From the NCBI GenBank assembly GCA_947167125.1, contig CAMVGT010000002.1, positions 1 through 64,000 on the forward strand: a DNA stretch of 64,000 nucleotides. The letters run 5' to 3'. Positions 18,486 through 27,009 of the stretch are shown one piece after another. Origin of the DNA: an uncultured Erysipelotrichaceae bacterium (lineage in GTDB: Bacteria; Bacillota_I; Bacilli_A; Erysipelotrichales; Erysipelotrichaceae). The stretch's first letter is position 1. The number at the start of each line of letters is the position of its first letter. A program made the position numbers and the translations under genes. Under the pieces are notes generated by a model. The model searched no databases. It was given only the letters and a program-made list of their open reading frames with translations, and was not told the DNA's origin.

Positions 18486-19844
18486 ATGACACAGACAGCA
18501 GTTTATGACCGGAAAGAGCTGTTTAAAGAAACCATCCGCATGGCATGGCCGGCACTTCTGGAAAGTTTCTTTGTCGCTCTTGCCGGTATGATTGACACCA
18601 TGATGGTTTCCTCCATGGGAACTTACGCGGTTGCGGCAGTCGGACTGACAACCCAGCCGAAGTTTATTACACTTGCGGTTTTCTTCTCGATCAACGTTGC
18701 ATTGAGCGCCCTTGTCGCAAGAAGAAGAGGACAGAATGACCGGAAGAATGCAAATGAAATTCTTCTCACCGCCCTGATTCTGACCCTGATCGCATGTGTC
18801 ATTCTCACTGCACTCACTGTGATACTGGCTTCCCCGATCATTTCCCTCTGCGGTTCTTCCGCAGATACCCATGATCCGGCAGTTCTTTATTTCAAAGTCA
18901 TTCAGGCAGGCATGATCTTCAATGTGCTCTCCCTGTGCATCAATGCCGCCCAGAGAGGTTCCGGCAACACCCGGATCGCGATGACAACCAACATCACATC
19001 CTCAGTCGTCAATATCATCTTCAACTATCTTCTGATCGGCGGTCATTTCGGATTCCCGAAATGGGGATTATTCGGTGCCGCGTTTGCGACCGTGCTCGGC
19101 ACAGTTGCGGCATCCGTGATGAGTGTGCGTTCCCTCTTTAATAAGAACAGTTATGTGTCTGTTCCCTACATGCGTTCAGAAGTGATCAGACCGAAAATCG
19201 ACGCACTCGGCAGCATTGTTTCACTTGGCTCCAACATGTTAATTGAAAATATCGCAATGCGTGTCGGATTTGTCATTACAGCTGTCCTTGCGGCAAAGCT
19301 TGGAACCGATGCATTCGCAGCTCATCAGGTCGGTATGAACTTCCTGTCACTTGGCTTCTCATTCGGCGACGGCATGCAGGTAGCTGCAGTCGCATTGATC
19401 GGCAGATCGCTCGGCGAAGGAAAACCGGACAAGGCAAAAGTATACGGAAGTCTCTGTCAGAGAACAGGACTTGGAATCTCATTCATTCTGGCAATCATCC
19501 TGTTCTTCTTCGGAAGAGCTCTCTTCTCCCTGTTCTTCCAGGATCCCTCGGTTCTGGATATGGGTGTATTGATTGCCAATTACATCATCGTCATCATTCT
19601 CTTCCAGATTTCCCAGATCATCTTCGGCGGCTGTCTGCGCGGTGCCGGTGACATGAAGTACTGTCTGTTCGCTTCCCTTGTTTCCGTCACATTGATCCGC
19701 TCCATCGTCACATGGGTATTGACAAGTGTGTTCAATCTCGGCCTCAACGGCATCTGGCTCGGTATCCTTTCCGACCAGGTATCCCGTTTCCTCTTCCTGT
19801 CCATCCGTTTCCGTCAGGGAACCTGGGCACAGATCCGCATCTGA
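18486..19844 (+). CDS. MATE family efflux transporter
   Basis: 452 residues with twelve predicted helices. Typical MATE features are the MAWPALLESFFVALAGMIDT first helix, CINAAQRGSGNTRIAM in the middle, and FAAHQVGMNFLSLGFSFGDG in the second half. Only distantly related to the MATE protein at 12.7 kb. It has its own promoter and terminator. Substrate unknown; drugs or cationic metabolites are typical. Confidence 0.9.
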   Translation: MTQTAVYDRKELFKETIRMAWPALLESFFVALAGMIDTMMVSSMGTYAVAAVGLTTQPKFITLAVFFSINVALSALVARRRGQNDRKNANEILLTALILTLIACVILTALTVILASPIISLCGSSADTHDPAVLYFKVIQAGMIFNVLSLCINAAQRGSGNTRIAMTTNITSSVVNIIFNYLLIGGHFGFPKWGLFGAAFATVLGTVAASVMSVRSLFNKNSYVSVPYMRSEVIRPKIDALGSIVSLGSNMLIENIAMRVGFVITAVLAAKLGTDAFAAHQVGMNFLSLGFSFGDGMQVAAVALIGRSLGEGKPDKAKVYGSLCQRTGLGISFILAIILFFFGRALFSLFFQDPSVLDMGVLIANYIIVIILFQISQIIFGGCLRGAGDMKYCLFASLVSVTLIRSIVTWVLTSVFNLGLNGIWLGILSDQVSRFLFLSIRFRQGTWAQIRI

Positions 19845-19854
19845 AAGAACCATC

Positions 19855-19880
19855 GGAAGCATTGCATGCTTCCTTTTTTA
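19855..19880 (+). terminator. Terminator after the MATE gene
   Basis: GGAAGCA (19855-19861) and TGCTTCC (19867-19873) with a TTGCA loop, followed by TTTTTTA. Confidence 0.85.
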
Positions 19881-19932
19881 TTGCGTGCATGGCTGACTTC
19901 CGATAAGATTAAGCGCGAAAGAAGGAAAGCTT

Positions 19933-20580
19933 ATGACCCTTAAATATGACACAGTCTTCTTTGATCTTGACGGAACCCTGACCGAATCCGGTCCGGGCAT
20001 CATCCGCTCTTTTCTCTATGCTTTCGAAAAAATGGGACTTCCGATGAATCAGGATCTTGATATCAATACGATCATCGGTCCTCCTTTAGGAGGTTCTTTC
20101 AAAGCCTTCGGCATTCCTGAAGATCGTGTTGATGAAGCAATCCGAACCTATCGGGAACGTTACTTCACAATCGGAAAATATGAGAATACTCCTTATACAG
20201 GCATTGAAGATTTCCTGAAAAGACTGAAAGACGATGGCTATTGTCTCTGTGTTGCGACATCCAAGCCGGAAGTTCAGGCCAAAGACATTCTGGAACATTT
20301 CCATTTGAATCACTATTTCGATGAAATAGCAGGTGCTTCATTAGACGGTGTCAGAGGGACAAAGAAAGCGGTCCTTCTCTATCTTCTTGCAAAAACAGGA
20401 AACAGAAGAGCGGTAATGGTCGGCGATACCGAATTCGATATCATCGGTGCTCATCAGACCGGAATGGACGGATTGGGCGTTTCCTGGGGCTACGGAACCC
20501 GCGAATCGATGGAAGAAGCCGGAGCTGACGGAATTGCCGATACGATGGATGAACTGTATCGGATGATTGCCGAAAAATAA
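19933..20580 (+). CDS. HAD superfamily phosphatase (phosphoglycolate phosphatase-like)
   Basis: 215 residues. Motif I is FFDLDGTLTESG; motif II falls around CVATSKPE; motif III is the Lys of GTKKAV; motif IV is VGDTEFDIIGA. A helical cap lies after motif I, as in subclass IA enzymes such as Gph and PgmB. A small phosphorylated metabolite is the likely substrate. An AAGGAAAGC site precedes the ATG. Confidence 0.85.
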   Translation: MTLKYDTVFFDLDGTLTESGPGIIRSFLYAFEKMGLPMNQDLDINTIIGPPLGGSFKAFGIPEDRVDEAIRTYRERYFTIGKYENTPYTGIEDFLKRLKDDGYCLCVATSKPEVQAKDILEHFHLNHYFDEIAGASLDGVRGTKKAVLLYLLAKTGNRRAVMVGDTEFDIIGAHQTGMDGLGVSWGYGTRESMEEAGADGIADTMDELYRMIAEK

Positions 20581-20591
20581 GACAGAACATG

Positions 20592-20636
20592 CTGACTAGG
20601 AATGAGAATGATCATTCTCACCCCGGTCAGTTTTTC
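20592..20636 (+). terminator. Terminator after the HAD gene
   Basis: CTGAC and GTCAG form an outer stem around the perfect palindrome GAGAATGATCATTCTC (20604-20619), followed by TTTTT. Confidence 0.75.
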
Positions 20637-20718
20637 AGAGATTTAGGTAAAGATGCGGATCAGACTTATCCGTCTTAACAGGGTGCCTATGTGATCTGTG
20701 AAATCGATCATTACCCAT

Positions 20719-20748
20719 TGAAAACCCGACCATAATCGGCCGGGTTTT
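20719..20748. terminator. Terminator of the ABC exporter operon
   Basis: AAACCCGACC and GGCCGGGTTT pair with one mismatch and are flanked by A- and T-runs on the two strands, so it may act in both directions. Confidence 0.7.
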
Positions 20749-20752
20749 TGAA

Positions 20753-22543
20753 TCAGTCAAACTGGCTTGCGTAAAGGCGGTAATACATGCCTTTATCTGC
20801 CATCAGTTCATCATGGGTTCCCTGTTCCACGACATCACCATGATCCACAACGAGAATCTGATCGGCATTCTGAATGGTGGAGAGACGATGGGCAATGACA
20901 AAGCATGTCTTGTTTTTCATCAATGAACGGATCGCCTTCTGTACCTGCCGCTCGGTTGCGGTATCGACATTGGATGTTGCTTCATCCAGAATCAGCATGT
21001 TTGTGTCATACAGCATTGCCCGGGCAATTGTAAGCAGCTGCTTCTGTCCTTTGGAAATGTTTCCGCCATCTTCCGTAATAACAGTGTTGTACCCATTGGG
21101 AAGCGTCATGATGTAATTGTGGATACGCGCTGCTTTTGCGGCAGCCACCACTTCATCCATCGTCGCGTTTTCTTTTCCGTAGGCAATGTTTTCAAAGATG
21201 GTTCCCTGGAAAAGCCAGGTATCCTGCAGAACCATCGCATAGTTTCTGCGAAGACTTTCCATCGTATAGTCCGTATGCGGCTTTTCATCCACTTTAATCA
21301 TTCCTGAATCAGGATCATAGAAACGCATCAGAAGATTGATGATTGTTGTCTTGCCTGCTCCTGTGTGTCCTACAATCGCCACGGTCTGACCGGTTTTGGC
21401 TTCCATATTCAGATTGTGCAGTACGGTTTTGCCGGGAAGATAGCCGAAGGAAACATCTTCCGCTTCCACATGTCCATGGCTGTTTTCCAGAATCTGCGCA
21501 TCCGGCACATCCGCTGTTTCTTCCGGCTGATCCAGCAGCTGGAATACACGTTCAGCCGCCGCAAGAGCGGAAAAGATCTCATTGGTGATATTTGAAATTT
21601 CATTGATCGGTCCCGAGAATTTCCGGCTGTATAAAACAAAGCTGGAAATCTGGCCGAGTCCGACAACATCGTTTAAATAGAGTACTGCACCGCCCATGCC
21701 GATGGCAGCCAGTCCGATATTGGAAATCATACCGATGGTAGGTCCCATGATCATGCCCATGCCGTCAGCATTTTTATATGCTTCAGCCGCATTGCGGTTG
21801 ATCTCTGAAAACTGACGGACTGTTTCTTCTTCATGTGCATAGGCAAGAATGGTTTTCTGGCCGGTGAACATTTCTTCCGCAAAACCGTTCATGATTCCAT
21901 AGGATGCACTCCGTCTGGAATAAAGCGGTCTTGTGATCTTTCCCATTCTTCTGGTAAACCAGATTGAAACAGGAATCGTGAATGCCATGCATAAAACCAG
22001 CGGAACGGATATAGTGCACATGATAATAAAGCTTCCGGTTACCGTGATCAGACTGGTGAGAATATGGATGACATCGGCTGAAAGGCTTGTACAGACAACA
22101 TCGATATCATAGGAAACACGGCTGATAATATCGCCTGCCTGATGTCTGTCAAAATAGCTGACCGGCATGCGCATGAGTTTTTCAAACACATCCCGGCGCA
22201 TATTTTCGGCAATCTTGCGGCCTACCCTGGCCATGGAAATGGTGACAATAAAGGAAAGCACACTGGAGCTGATATATACCGCCAGCATCAGAAATGCATA
22301 ATACCTTACGCCATCCATATCGACATGACCGATTCCCTGCGCATAGCCTTCTTCAGCGATGCTGATGGCTTTTCCGGCAAATCTCGGACCCATCAGATTT
22401 CCCAGATTGCTCAATACGGCACAGAGCAGAAGGAACAGAACAATCCATTTGTAATACATGAGATAGGCAATAATTCGTCTCAATGTCCCTTTGGCGTCCT
22501 TCGGCTTTTCTTTGACTCTGCCGCGGTCTCCGCGTCCTGGCAT
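20753..22543 (-). CDS. ABC exporter subunit (TMD-NBD), catalytic-Glu partner
   Basis: 596 residues: six transmembrane helices then an ATPase domain. Walker A is GHTGAGKTT, Walker B ends MLILDEATSNVD with the catalytic Glu present, and the H-loop is IAHRLST. The signature is degenerate (ISKGQKQL instead of LSGGQ). This complements the upstream subunit, which has a normal signature but Asp in place of the catalytic Glu, as in heterodimeric exporters of the TM287/288 and LmrCD type. The start is 16 bp from the partner's stop. MarR-controlled, so multidrug or peptide export is likely. Confidence 0.9.
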   Translation of the reverse strand: MPGRGDRGRVKEKPKDAKGTLRRIIAYLMYYKWIVLFLLLCAVLSNLGNLMGPRFAGKAISIAEEGYAQGIGHVDMDGVRYYAFLMLAVYISSSVLSFIVTISMARVGRKIAENMRRDVFEKLMRMPVSYFDRHQAGDIISRVSYDIDVVCTSLSADVIHILTSLITVTGSFIIMCTISVPLVLCMAFTIPVSIWFTRRMGKITRPLYSRRSASYGIMNGFAEEMFTGQKTILAYAHEEETVRQFSEINRNAAEAYKNADGMGMIMGPTIGMISNIGLAAIGMGGAVLYLNDVVGLGQISSFVLYSRKFSGPINEISNITNEIFSALAAAERVFQLLDQPEETADVPDAQILENSHGHVEAEDVSFGYLPGKTVLHNLNMEAKTGQTVAIVGHTGAGKTTIINLLMRFYDPDSGMIKVDEKPHTDYTMESLRRNYAMVLQDTWLFQGTIFENIAYGKENATMDEVVAAAKAARIHNYIMTLPNGYNTVITEDGGNISKGQKQLLTIARAMLYDTNMLILDEATSNVDTATERQVQKAIRSLMKNKTCFVIAHRLSTIQNADQILVVDHGDVVEQGTHDELMADKGMYYRLYASQFD

Positions 22544-22559
22544 TGTTCATCCCCTCCTT

Positions 22560-24317
22560 TCACTGCCGCATCGCGCCCATCTGGATTTCATAGATGGAGC
22601 GGTACGGTTCACATTCCTTCAGAAGCTGTTCATGACTTCCTAACCCAATGCATTTCCCGCTGTCAAGCACAAGGATCTGATCCATATTCATGACAGAGGA
22701 AACACGCTGGGCAATCATGATCACAGTCGCATCCGGATAATTTGTTTCAACGGCTTTGCGCATTGCCGCATCGGTTTTGTAGTCAAGCGCTGATGAAGAA
22801 TCATCCAGCACCAGGATTTCCGGTGATGACGCAAGCGCTCTGGCAACCAGAATCCTCTGCTTCTGTCCGCCGGACAGATTCGCGCCGCGGATTGCGGCTT
22901 CATATTCAAGGCCTTCATCCAGACTGTCGATGAACTCCTGCGCCTGTGCGCTCCTGGCTGCGGATTCAATCTGTTCATCTTTCAGGTCTCTTGCGAAATT
23001 GATATTTTCTTTGAGTGTATCCTGGAAGATCATGTCATTCTGGAACACAGTTCCGAATTTCTTTCTCAGTTCACGGGGATCATAGGAACGGATATCCTTT
23101 CCGTTGATTCGGATCGTACCGCTGTTAACATCATAGAAATGCATCATGAGCGAAATGATGGTGGACTTGCCGCATCCGGTCGGACCGATAATGCCGAGAC
23201 TCTGTCCCTTCTTCACAGTGAATGTAATATCAGAAACAGCACTTTCCCTTTTTTCGCCGGCAAAGTCTTCGCTTCTTTCACTTCCTTTTCCATAGGAGAA
23301 ACTGACATGATCGAAGCAGACTGCTTCATCGCTTTCCGTCTCTTCTCCTTTATGTTCAATGAAAATCAGTTCATCATCTGCAGTCTGCAGAACTTCATCA
23401 ATTCTGTCAGCCGAAGCACTTGCCTTGGACATTGTCATAAAGATTCTTGACAATCCCATGACACCCATCGCGATCATGTTGAAATACGTCAGGAATGCAA
23501 GAATGACACCCGGCTTCATCAATCCCTGATTGACTCTGGATGCCCCAAGCAGAACAACCGCTGTCAATCCGGCATTGATGAACATCTGCATCAGAGGCGA
23601 AGGAATCGACATGACAGTGACCGCCTGCACATCCGCAGTCTTCATATCCTGATTGGCTTTGGCAAAGCGCTTCATTTCATAAGTTTCCTTGCTTAAAGCC
23701 TTGACCACACGGATGCCGGTGATGTTTTCTCTCATCAGCCGGACTACCGCATCAAGCTTCTGCTGCACACGGGCATACATCGGAATTCCCTTCGCAGACA
23801 CAAAGAGAATAATCGCCAGCAATACCGGCAGCATCACAATCATGATCGATGCCATATGAAAGTCCATGACGGATGCCACAAGGATTCCTCCCACCAGCAT
23901 GATCGGCGCTCTGACGCATAATGTCTGAAACTGCTGAACAGCAGACTGCACATTATAGCTGTCGCTTGTCATGCGGGAAATCAAGGAAGGCAGTGTCAGC
24001 CTGTCAAAGGCAGGACCGGAAAGGCTGATCGTCTTTTCAAACAATGCCTGTCTGACTTCATAGCTGATGTTATGGGCAGTATCGATTGCCCTGCGGTTTG
24101 CCATAACATTGAATGTGCGGCAGAGCACAGCCACCGCAAACATCATGGAACCCCATAAAAGAACCATCGTCAGGTTCTTCATCGGCACAACATCATCGAT
24201 AATGTATTCCAGAATATAAGGAAGAAGCAGTTCACTGAGCGTTCCGATCAGCTTGATCAGAATCGCAATTCCCACTGCCGCTTTATACTTCTTCAGATAG
24301 CGGAATATCAGTTTCAT
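22560..24317 (-). CDS. ABC exporter subunit (TMD-NBD), degenerate Walker B partner
   Basis: 585 residues: six transmembrane helices and an ATPase domain with Walker A GPTGCGKST, signature LSGGQKQR and Walker B ILVLDDSSSALD, in which Asp replaces the catalytic Glu. In the heterodimer this Walker site faces the odd SKGQ signature of the partner, making one non-hydrolytic site. An insertion rich in Glu and Ser (about residues 325-355) precedes the ATPase core. It overlaps the marR-like gene by 4 bp. Confidence 0.9.
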   Translation of the reverse strand: MKLIFRYLKKYKAAVGIAILIKLIGTLSELLLPYILEYIIDDVVPMKNLTMVLLWGSMMFAVAVLCRTFNVMANRRAIDTAHNISYEVRQALFEKTISLSGPAFDRLTLPSLISRMTSDSYNVQSAVQQFQTLCVRAPIMLVGGILVASVMDFHMASIMIVMLPVLLAIILFVSAKGIPMYARVQQKLDAVVRLMRENITGIRVVKALSKETYEMKRFAKANQDMKTADVQAVTVMSIPSPLMQMFINAGLTAVVLLGASRVNQGLMKPGVILAFLTYFNMIAMGVMGLSRIFMTMSKASASADRIDEVLQTADDELIFIEHKGEETESDEAVCFDHVSFSYGKGSERSEDFAGEKRESAVSDITFTVKKGQSLGIIGPTGCGKSTIISLMMHFYDVNSGTIRINGKDIRSYDPRELRKKFGTVFQNDMIFQDTLKENINFARDLKDEQIESAARSAQAQEFIDSLDEGLEYEAAIRGANLSGGQKQRILVARALASSPEILVLDDSSSALDYKTDAAMRKAVETNYPDATVIMIAQRVSSVMNMDQILVLDSGKCIGLGSHEQLLKECEPYRSIYEIQMGAMRQ

Positions 24318-24787
24318 TTTCTTCCTCCTTCCTTTGATTCATTCAGAAAGTCATATACCCCTTCCGTTTCGGACGACGCATACAGCTTTTTCAGAATCTG
24401 ACGCAGCTGTTCCTTTTCGGTTTCATCCAGCACACCGAACATCGCCTGATCCTTCAATGTCGGCATTTCCTCCTTGAACCTGCGTCCTTCCTCTGTGATT
24501 CTTACAACAGAACTTCTTCTGTCCTTTTCGTTTTTCACGCGTTCAACAAGACCCCTGTCCTGCAGCTTGGAAAGCAGTTCGCTCATACTGCCGGCCTGGA
24601 TCTCAAGAATCTCCTGCAGATCCTTCTGGCAGATTGATTCTCTTTCATACAGAATGCTCAATACCTTCTGCTGGGAGTAGCCGATCCGGTTGTGCTTTCG
24701 GAAATGCATCACCGTTCTGAAAAACAGCCAGGCAAGCGAGCCGTCATCTTTCAGCAGATATTTTTTACCGTTTGTATCTTTTTCCAT
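24314..24787 (-). CDS. MarR family transcriptional regulator
   Basis: 157 residues with a winged helix: recognition region CQKDLQEILEIQAGSMSELLSKL followed by the wing VERVKNEKDRRSSVVRIT. It is the first gene of the operon with the two ABC subunits and probably represses it until a drug-like ligand binds. The promoter just upstream carries a short palindrome. Confidence 0.88.
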   Translation of the reverse strand: MEKDTNGKKYLLKDDGSLAWLFFRTVMHFRKHNRIGYSQQKVLSILYERESICQKDLQEILEIQAGSMSELLSKLQDRGLVERVKNEKDRRSSVVRITEEGRRFKEEMPTLKDQAMFGVLDETEKEQLRQILKKLYASSETEGVYDFLNESKEGGRK

Positions 24788-24794
24788 GTGCTTT

Positions 24795-24830
24795 ATCCTA
24801 CTCTAGTTCCTGCATGTTATCAAGGTACCT
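24795..24830 (-). promoter_or_regulatory. marR-ABC promoter with candidate operator
   Basis: TTGATA (24823-24818), a 17-bp spacer and TAGGAT (24800-24795) on the minus strand. The 8-bp palindrome AGGTACCT (24823-24830) abuts the -35 box and is a plausible MarR site. Confidence 0.5.
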
Positions 24831-24899
24831 AAGCATCTTAATAACCGGCTTATGGATTTTATCGATCAGACACTGTATAATCGCAGACGGAGACATAAC

Positions 24900-26132
24900 A
24901 TGAAAAAGAACATTACTAAACTTTTTGTGCTGCTGGTCGCAGTCATGGCGGTTGTGTCAATGATCCGTCCGATTCTCAGCACCCCTTCAGAAAACACATC
25001 AGAAACACCGCAGACAGAACTTCCTGAAAATACAGAGCCGGAAACAGATGAGATGGCAGTCACAACAGGCATCGCTGAAATTAAAAAGCACGGCAATCTG
25101 GTACTTGAGACAAAAGGATCCGAATTCTTCGAAAAAGGCTATGAATACGGAGACATGATCAAAGTTTCCGTATTGGGCAAAGAGTATGAGATGCCGGTAT
25201 GTCACGGTTATACGGAAGTCGAAGAAGGACAGTGTGTCTGTGTGATTGCGGTGGATGAGGCTTCTGAAACCGATACAGCTGTCATCGCTGTCAACAGCGG
25301 CAATTTCGCCGAATATGCCGGCATTGCCTTCAAAGAGAAAATCGAAGAGGAACCCGGATACAAATGGAACTATGCACAGGGCGTTGAGCTTCCTGTCCAG
25401 ATCGATATTTCCATGAAGGAAAAAGGAGCCTATGCCGAAAAGCTTTCCGAAAAGCAGCTGGTGCGCACAAATGAGCGCAGCGATTATGCTGAGCTGAGCG
25501 ATGAAGACTACGCCAATTTCCGCGAAGTATCTGTGGGTACACTAAAAGAATATATTCTTTACCGCTCCTCTTCTCCGATCAATCCTGATCTGAACCGCAA
25601 TCATGAAGCGGATGAAGCATGCAAAGCCGCAGGAATCAGATCATTCATTAACCTTGCGGATTCAGCCGTTTCCGCTGCCGCATTTGAAGGATATGAGGAT
25701 ACGTATTATGCAGGGCAGAATATCTTCTTTGCGGATATGAGCTATGACTTCACATCAGCGGAAAGCGGAGAAAAGATCGCCAACGCGATGCGGTTTATCG
25801 GCGATACTGAAGGACCGTATCTGATCCACTGCAAGGAAGGCAAAGACAGAACCGGATTTGTGATTGCCGTACTCGAATGTCTTGCCGGTGCTTCCTGGCA
25901 GGAAATCAAAGAAGATTATCTGAAAACCTATATCAATTTCTTCAAAATTGAAACTGCGGATCCTCTTTATGAAAGAATTGCTGAAATCAATATCCGCAAG
26001 TCACTTGAAAAAGCATTCTCAGCTGAGAATATTGAAACTGCGGATCTGGAAAAATGCGCCGAGGAATATCTTCATTCCATCTCTCTTTCGGATGATGAGA
26101 TCGCAAGCCTGAAAAAAGCACTTCTGAAATGA
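24900..26132 (+). CDS. Secreted or anchored tyrosine phosphatase with N-terminal SAM_HAT-C-like domain
   Basis: 410 residues with an N-terminal signal-anchor (ITKLFVLLVAVMAVVSM). After a Thr/Glu-rich linker, residues about 65-150 (GNLVLETKGSEFFEKGYEYG ... VIAVNSGNFAEYAG) resemble the C-terminal beta-barrel of SAM hydroxide adenosyltransferases. The rest is a phosphatase of the Y_phosphatase3 type with active site HCKEGKDRTG (Cys311, Arg317). It probably acts outside the membrane on phosphotyrosine, phosphoinositide or phosphate esters. The ATG at 24900 is preceded by ACGGAG; the upstream extension is unlikely. Confidence 0.75.
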   Translation: MKKNITKLFVLLVAVMAVVSMIRPILSTPSENTSETPQTELPENTEPETDEMAVTTGIAEIKKHGNLVLETKGSEFFEKGYEYGDMIKVSVLGKEYEMPVCHGYTEVEEGQCVCVIAVDEASETDTAVIAVNSGNFAEYAGIAFKEKIEEEPGYKWNYAQGVELPVQIDISMKEKGAYAEKLSEKQLVRTNERSDYAELSDEDYANFREVSVGTLKEYILYRSSSPINPDLNRNHEADEACKAAGIRSFINLADSAVSAAAFEGYEDTYYAGQNIFFADMSYDFTSAESGEKIANAMRFIGDTEGPYLIHCKEGKDRTGFVIAVLECLAGASWQEIKEDYLKTYINFFKIETADPLYERIAEINIRKSLEKAFSAENIETADLEKCAEEYLHSISLSDDEIASLKKALLK

Positions 26133-26146
26133 AATATTAATTCATC

Positions 26147-26172
26147 ACCGGTACAGAATTGTGCCGGTTTTC
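26147..26172 (+). terminator. Terminator after the phosphatase gene
   Basis: ACCGGTACA (26147-26155) pairs with TGTGCCGGT (26160-26168), one mismatch, then TTTTC. Confidence 0.75.
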
Positions 26173-26216
26173 TTCTGTGCAGCAGGGTTTAAGATAAAGT
26201 GAAAGGAAGTAAGAAA

Positions 26217-26945
26217 ATGAACGCAATGGTTACAGCAGCCGCTGCCGCATCCGTTCTTCTGTGTATCTGCGGCTGGATTTTACCAGACAGAGCCGTCAAA
26301 CAAGAACGATACTTCACTCCGATGATTCTGATTTTTCTCTGTACTTCATTTGCCGGCGGGATCCTGGTCAGGTATCTGCAGATGAATGATGCAGGCAATA
26401 CCATCGGCATTGCCCTCATGAAAGCATCCGCCTCTCTTCCTGCTGTTACATTCGCTCTGTGCGGATATCTGAAAAACAGAAATGTGTTCCGTCTTCTGCT
26501 TCTGCTTGCAATCATGCTGTCCATGATGGCGGATATCACAATCAATATCTCATTTATTGCCGGAGGTTTTCTGTTCGCAGCAGCTCATATCCTGTTTGAC
26601 ATTGCCTTCATTCAAAGAAAGAAGCCGGGTACCGTTCAGATCCTGCTGTGGCTAATCCTTTCCGTCCCGGCAATGAGTATACCTTATATATTCCGCTTGC
26701 ATCTTCCTGCTGTGCCTGTGATGTATTTCGCAATGTTCTATCTTTCCGTTCTTGTGTCCACCTGTGTTTTTTCCTTCCCGCTTCATAAGATGATTTTCTT
26801 ATCCGCGGCAGTCTTTGCGCTTTTCGATGTACTGTTAATTGTAAATATCATTATCCCGCCTTCTCTTTTCATGAGTATCACGGCATTGCTGGTATATTAT
26901 CTGTCGCTGATTCTCTACGGCATCTGTATCTGGAAGGCATATTAA
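26217..26945 (+). CDS. YhhN/TMEM86-like lysoplasmalogenase family membrane protein
   Basis: 242 residues with about eight transmembrane helices. The segments LMKASASLPAVTFALCGYL and MMADITINISFIAGGFLFAA followed by AHILFDIAF follow the YhhN pattern of a conserved Lys, then Asp, then 'Gg..F...H'. The family hydrolyses lysoplasmalogen vinyl-ether lipids, which suits an anaerobe with plasmalogens. The ATG at 26217 has AAAGGAAG 8 bp upstream; an earlier GTG lacks a site. Confidence 0.6.
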   Translation: MNAMVTAAAAASVLLCICGWILPDRAVKQERYFTPMILIFLCTSFAGGILVRYLQMNDAGNTIGIALMKASASLPAVTFALCGYLKNRNVFRLLLLLAIMLSMMADITINISFIAGGFLFAAAHILFDIAFIQRKKPGTVQILLWLILSVPAMSIPYIFRLHLPAVPVMYFAMFYLSVLVSTCVFSFPLHKMIFLSAAVFALFDVLLIVNIIIPPSLFMSITALLVYYLSLILYGICIWKAY

Positions 26946-26962
26946 AATCAGACATATGTAAA

Positions 26963-26997
26963 ATCCCGGGTCGTTTCACATCGACCCGGGATCCTTT
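26963..26997. terminator. Bidirectional terminator
   Basis: ATCCCGGGTCG (26963-26973) and CGACCCGGGAT (26982-26992) form an 11-bp perfect stem between convergent genes. Confidence 0.8.
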
Positions 26998-27009
26998 CAT
27001 TTCTGCTGT

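Noticed and set aside
20640..20720. Possible small gene between the HAD phosphatase and ABC operon
   Set aside because: All frames are broken by stops; only terminators are visible on either side.
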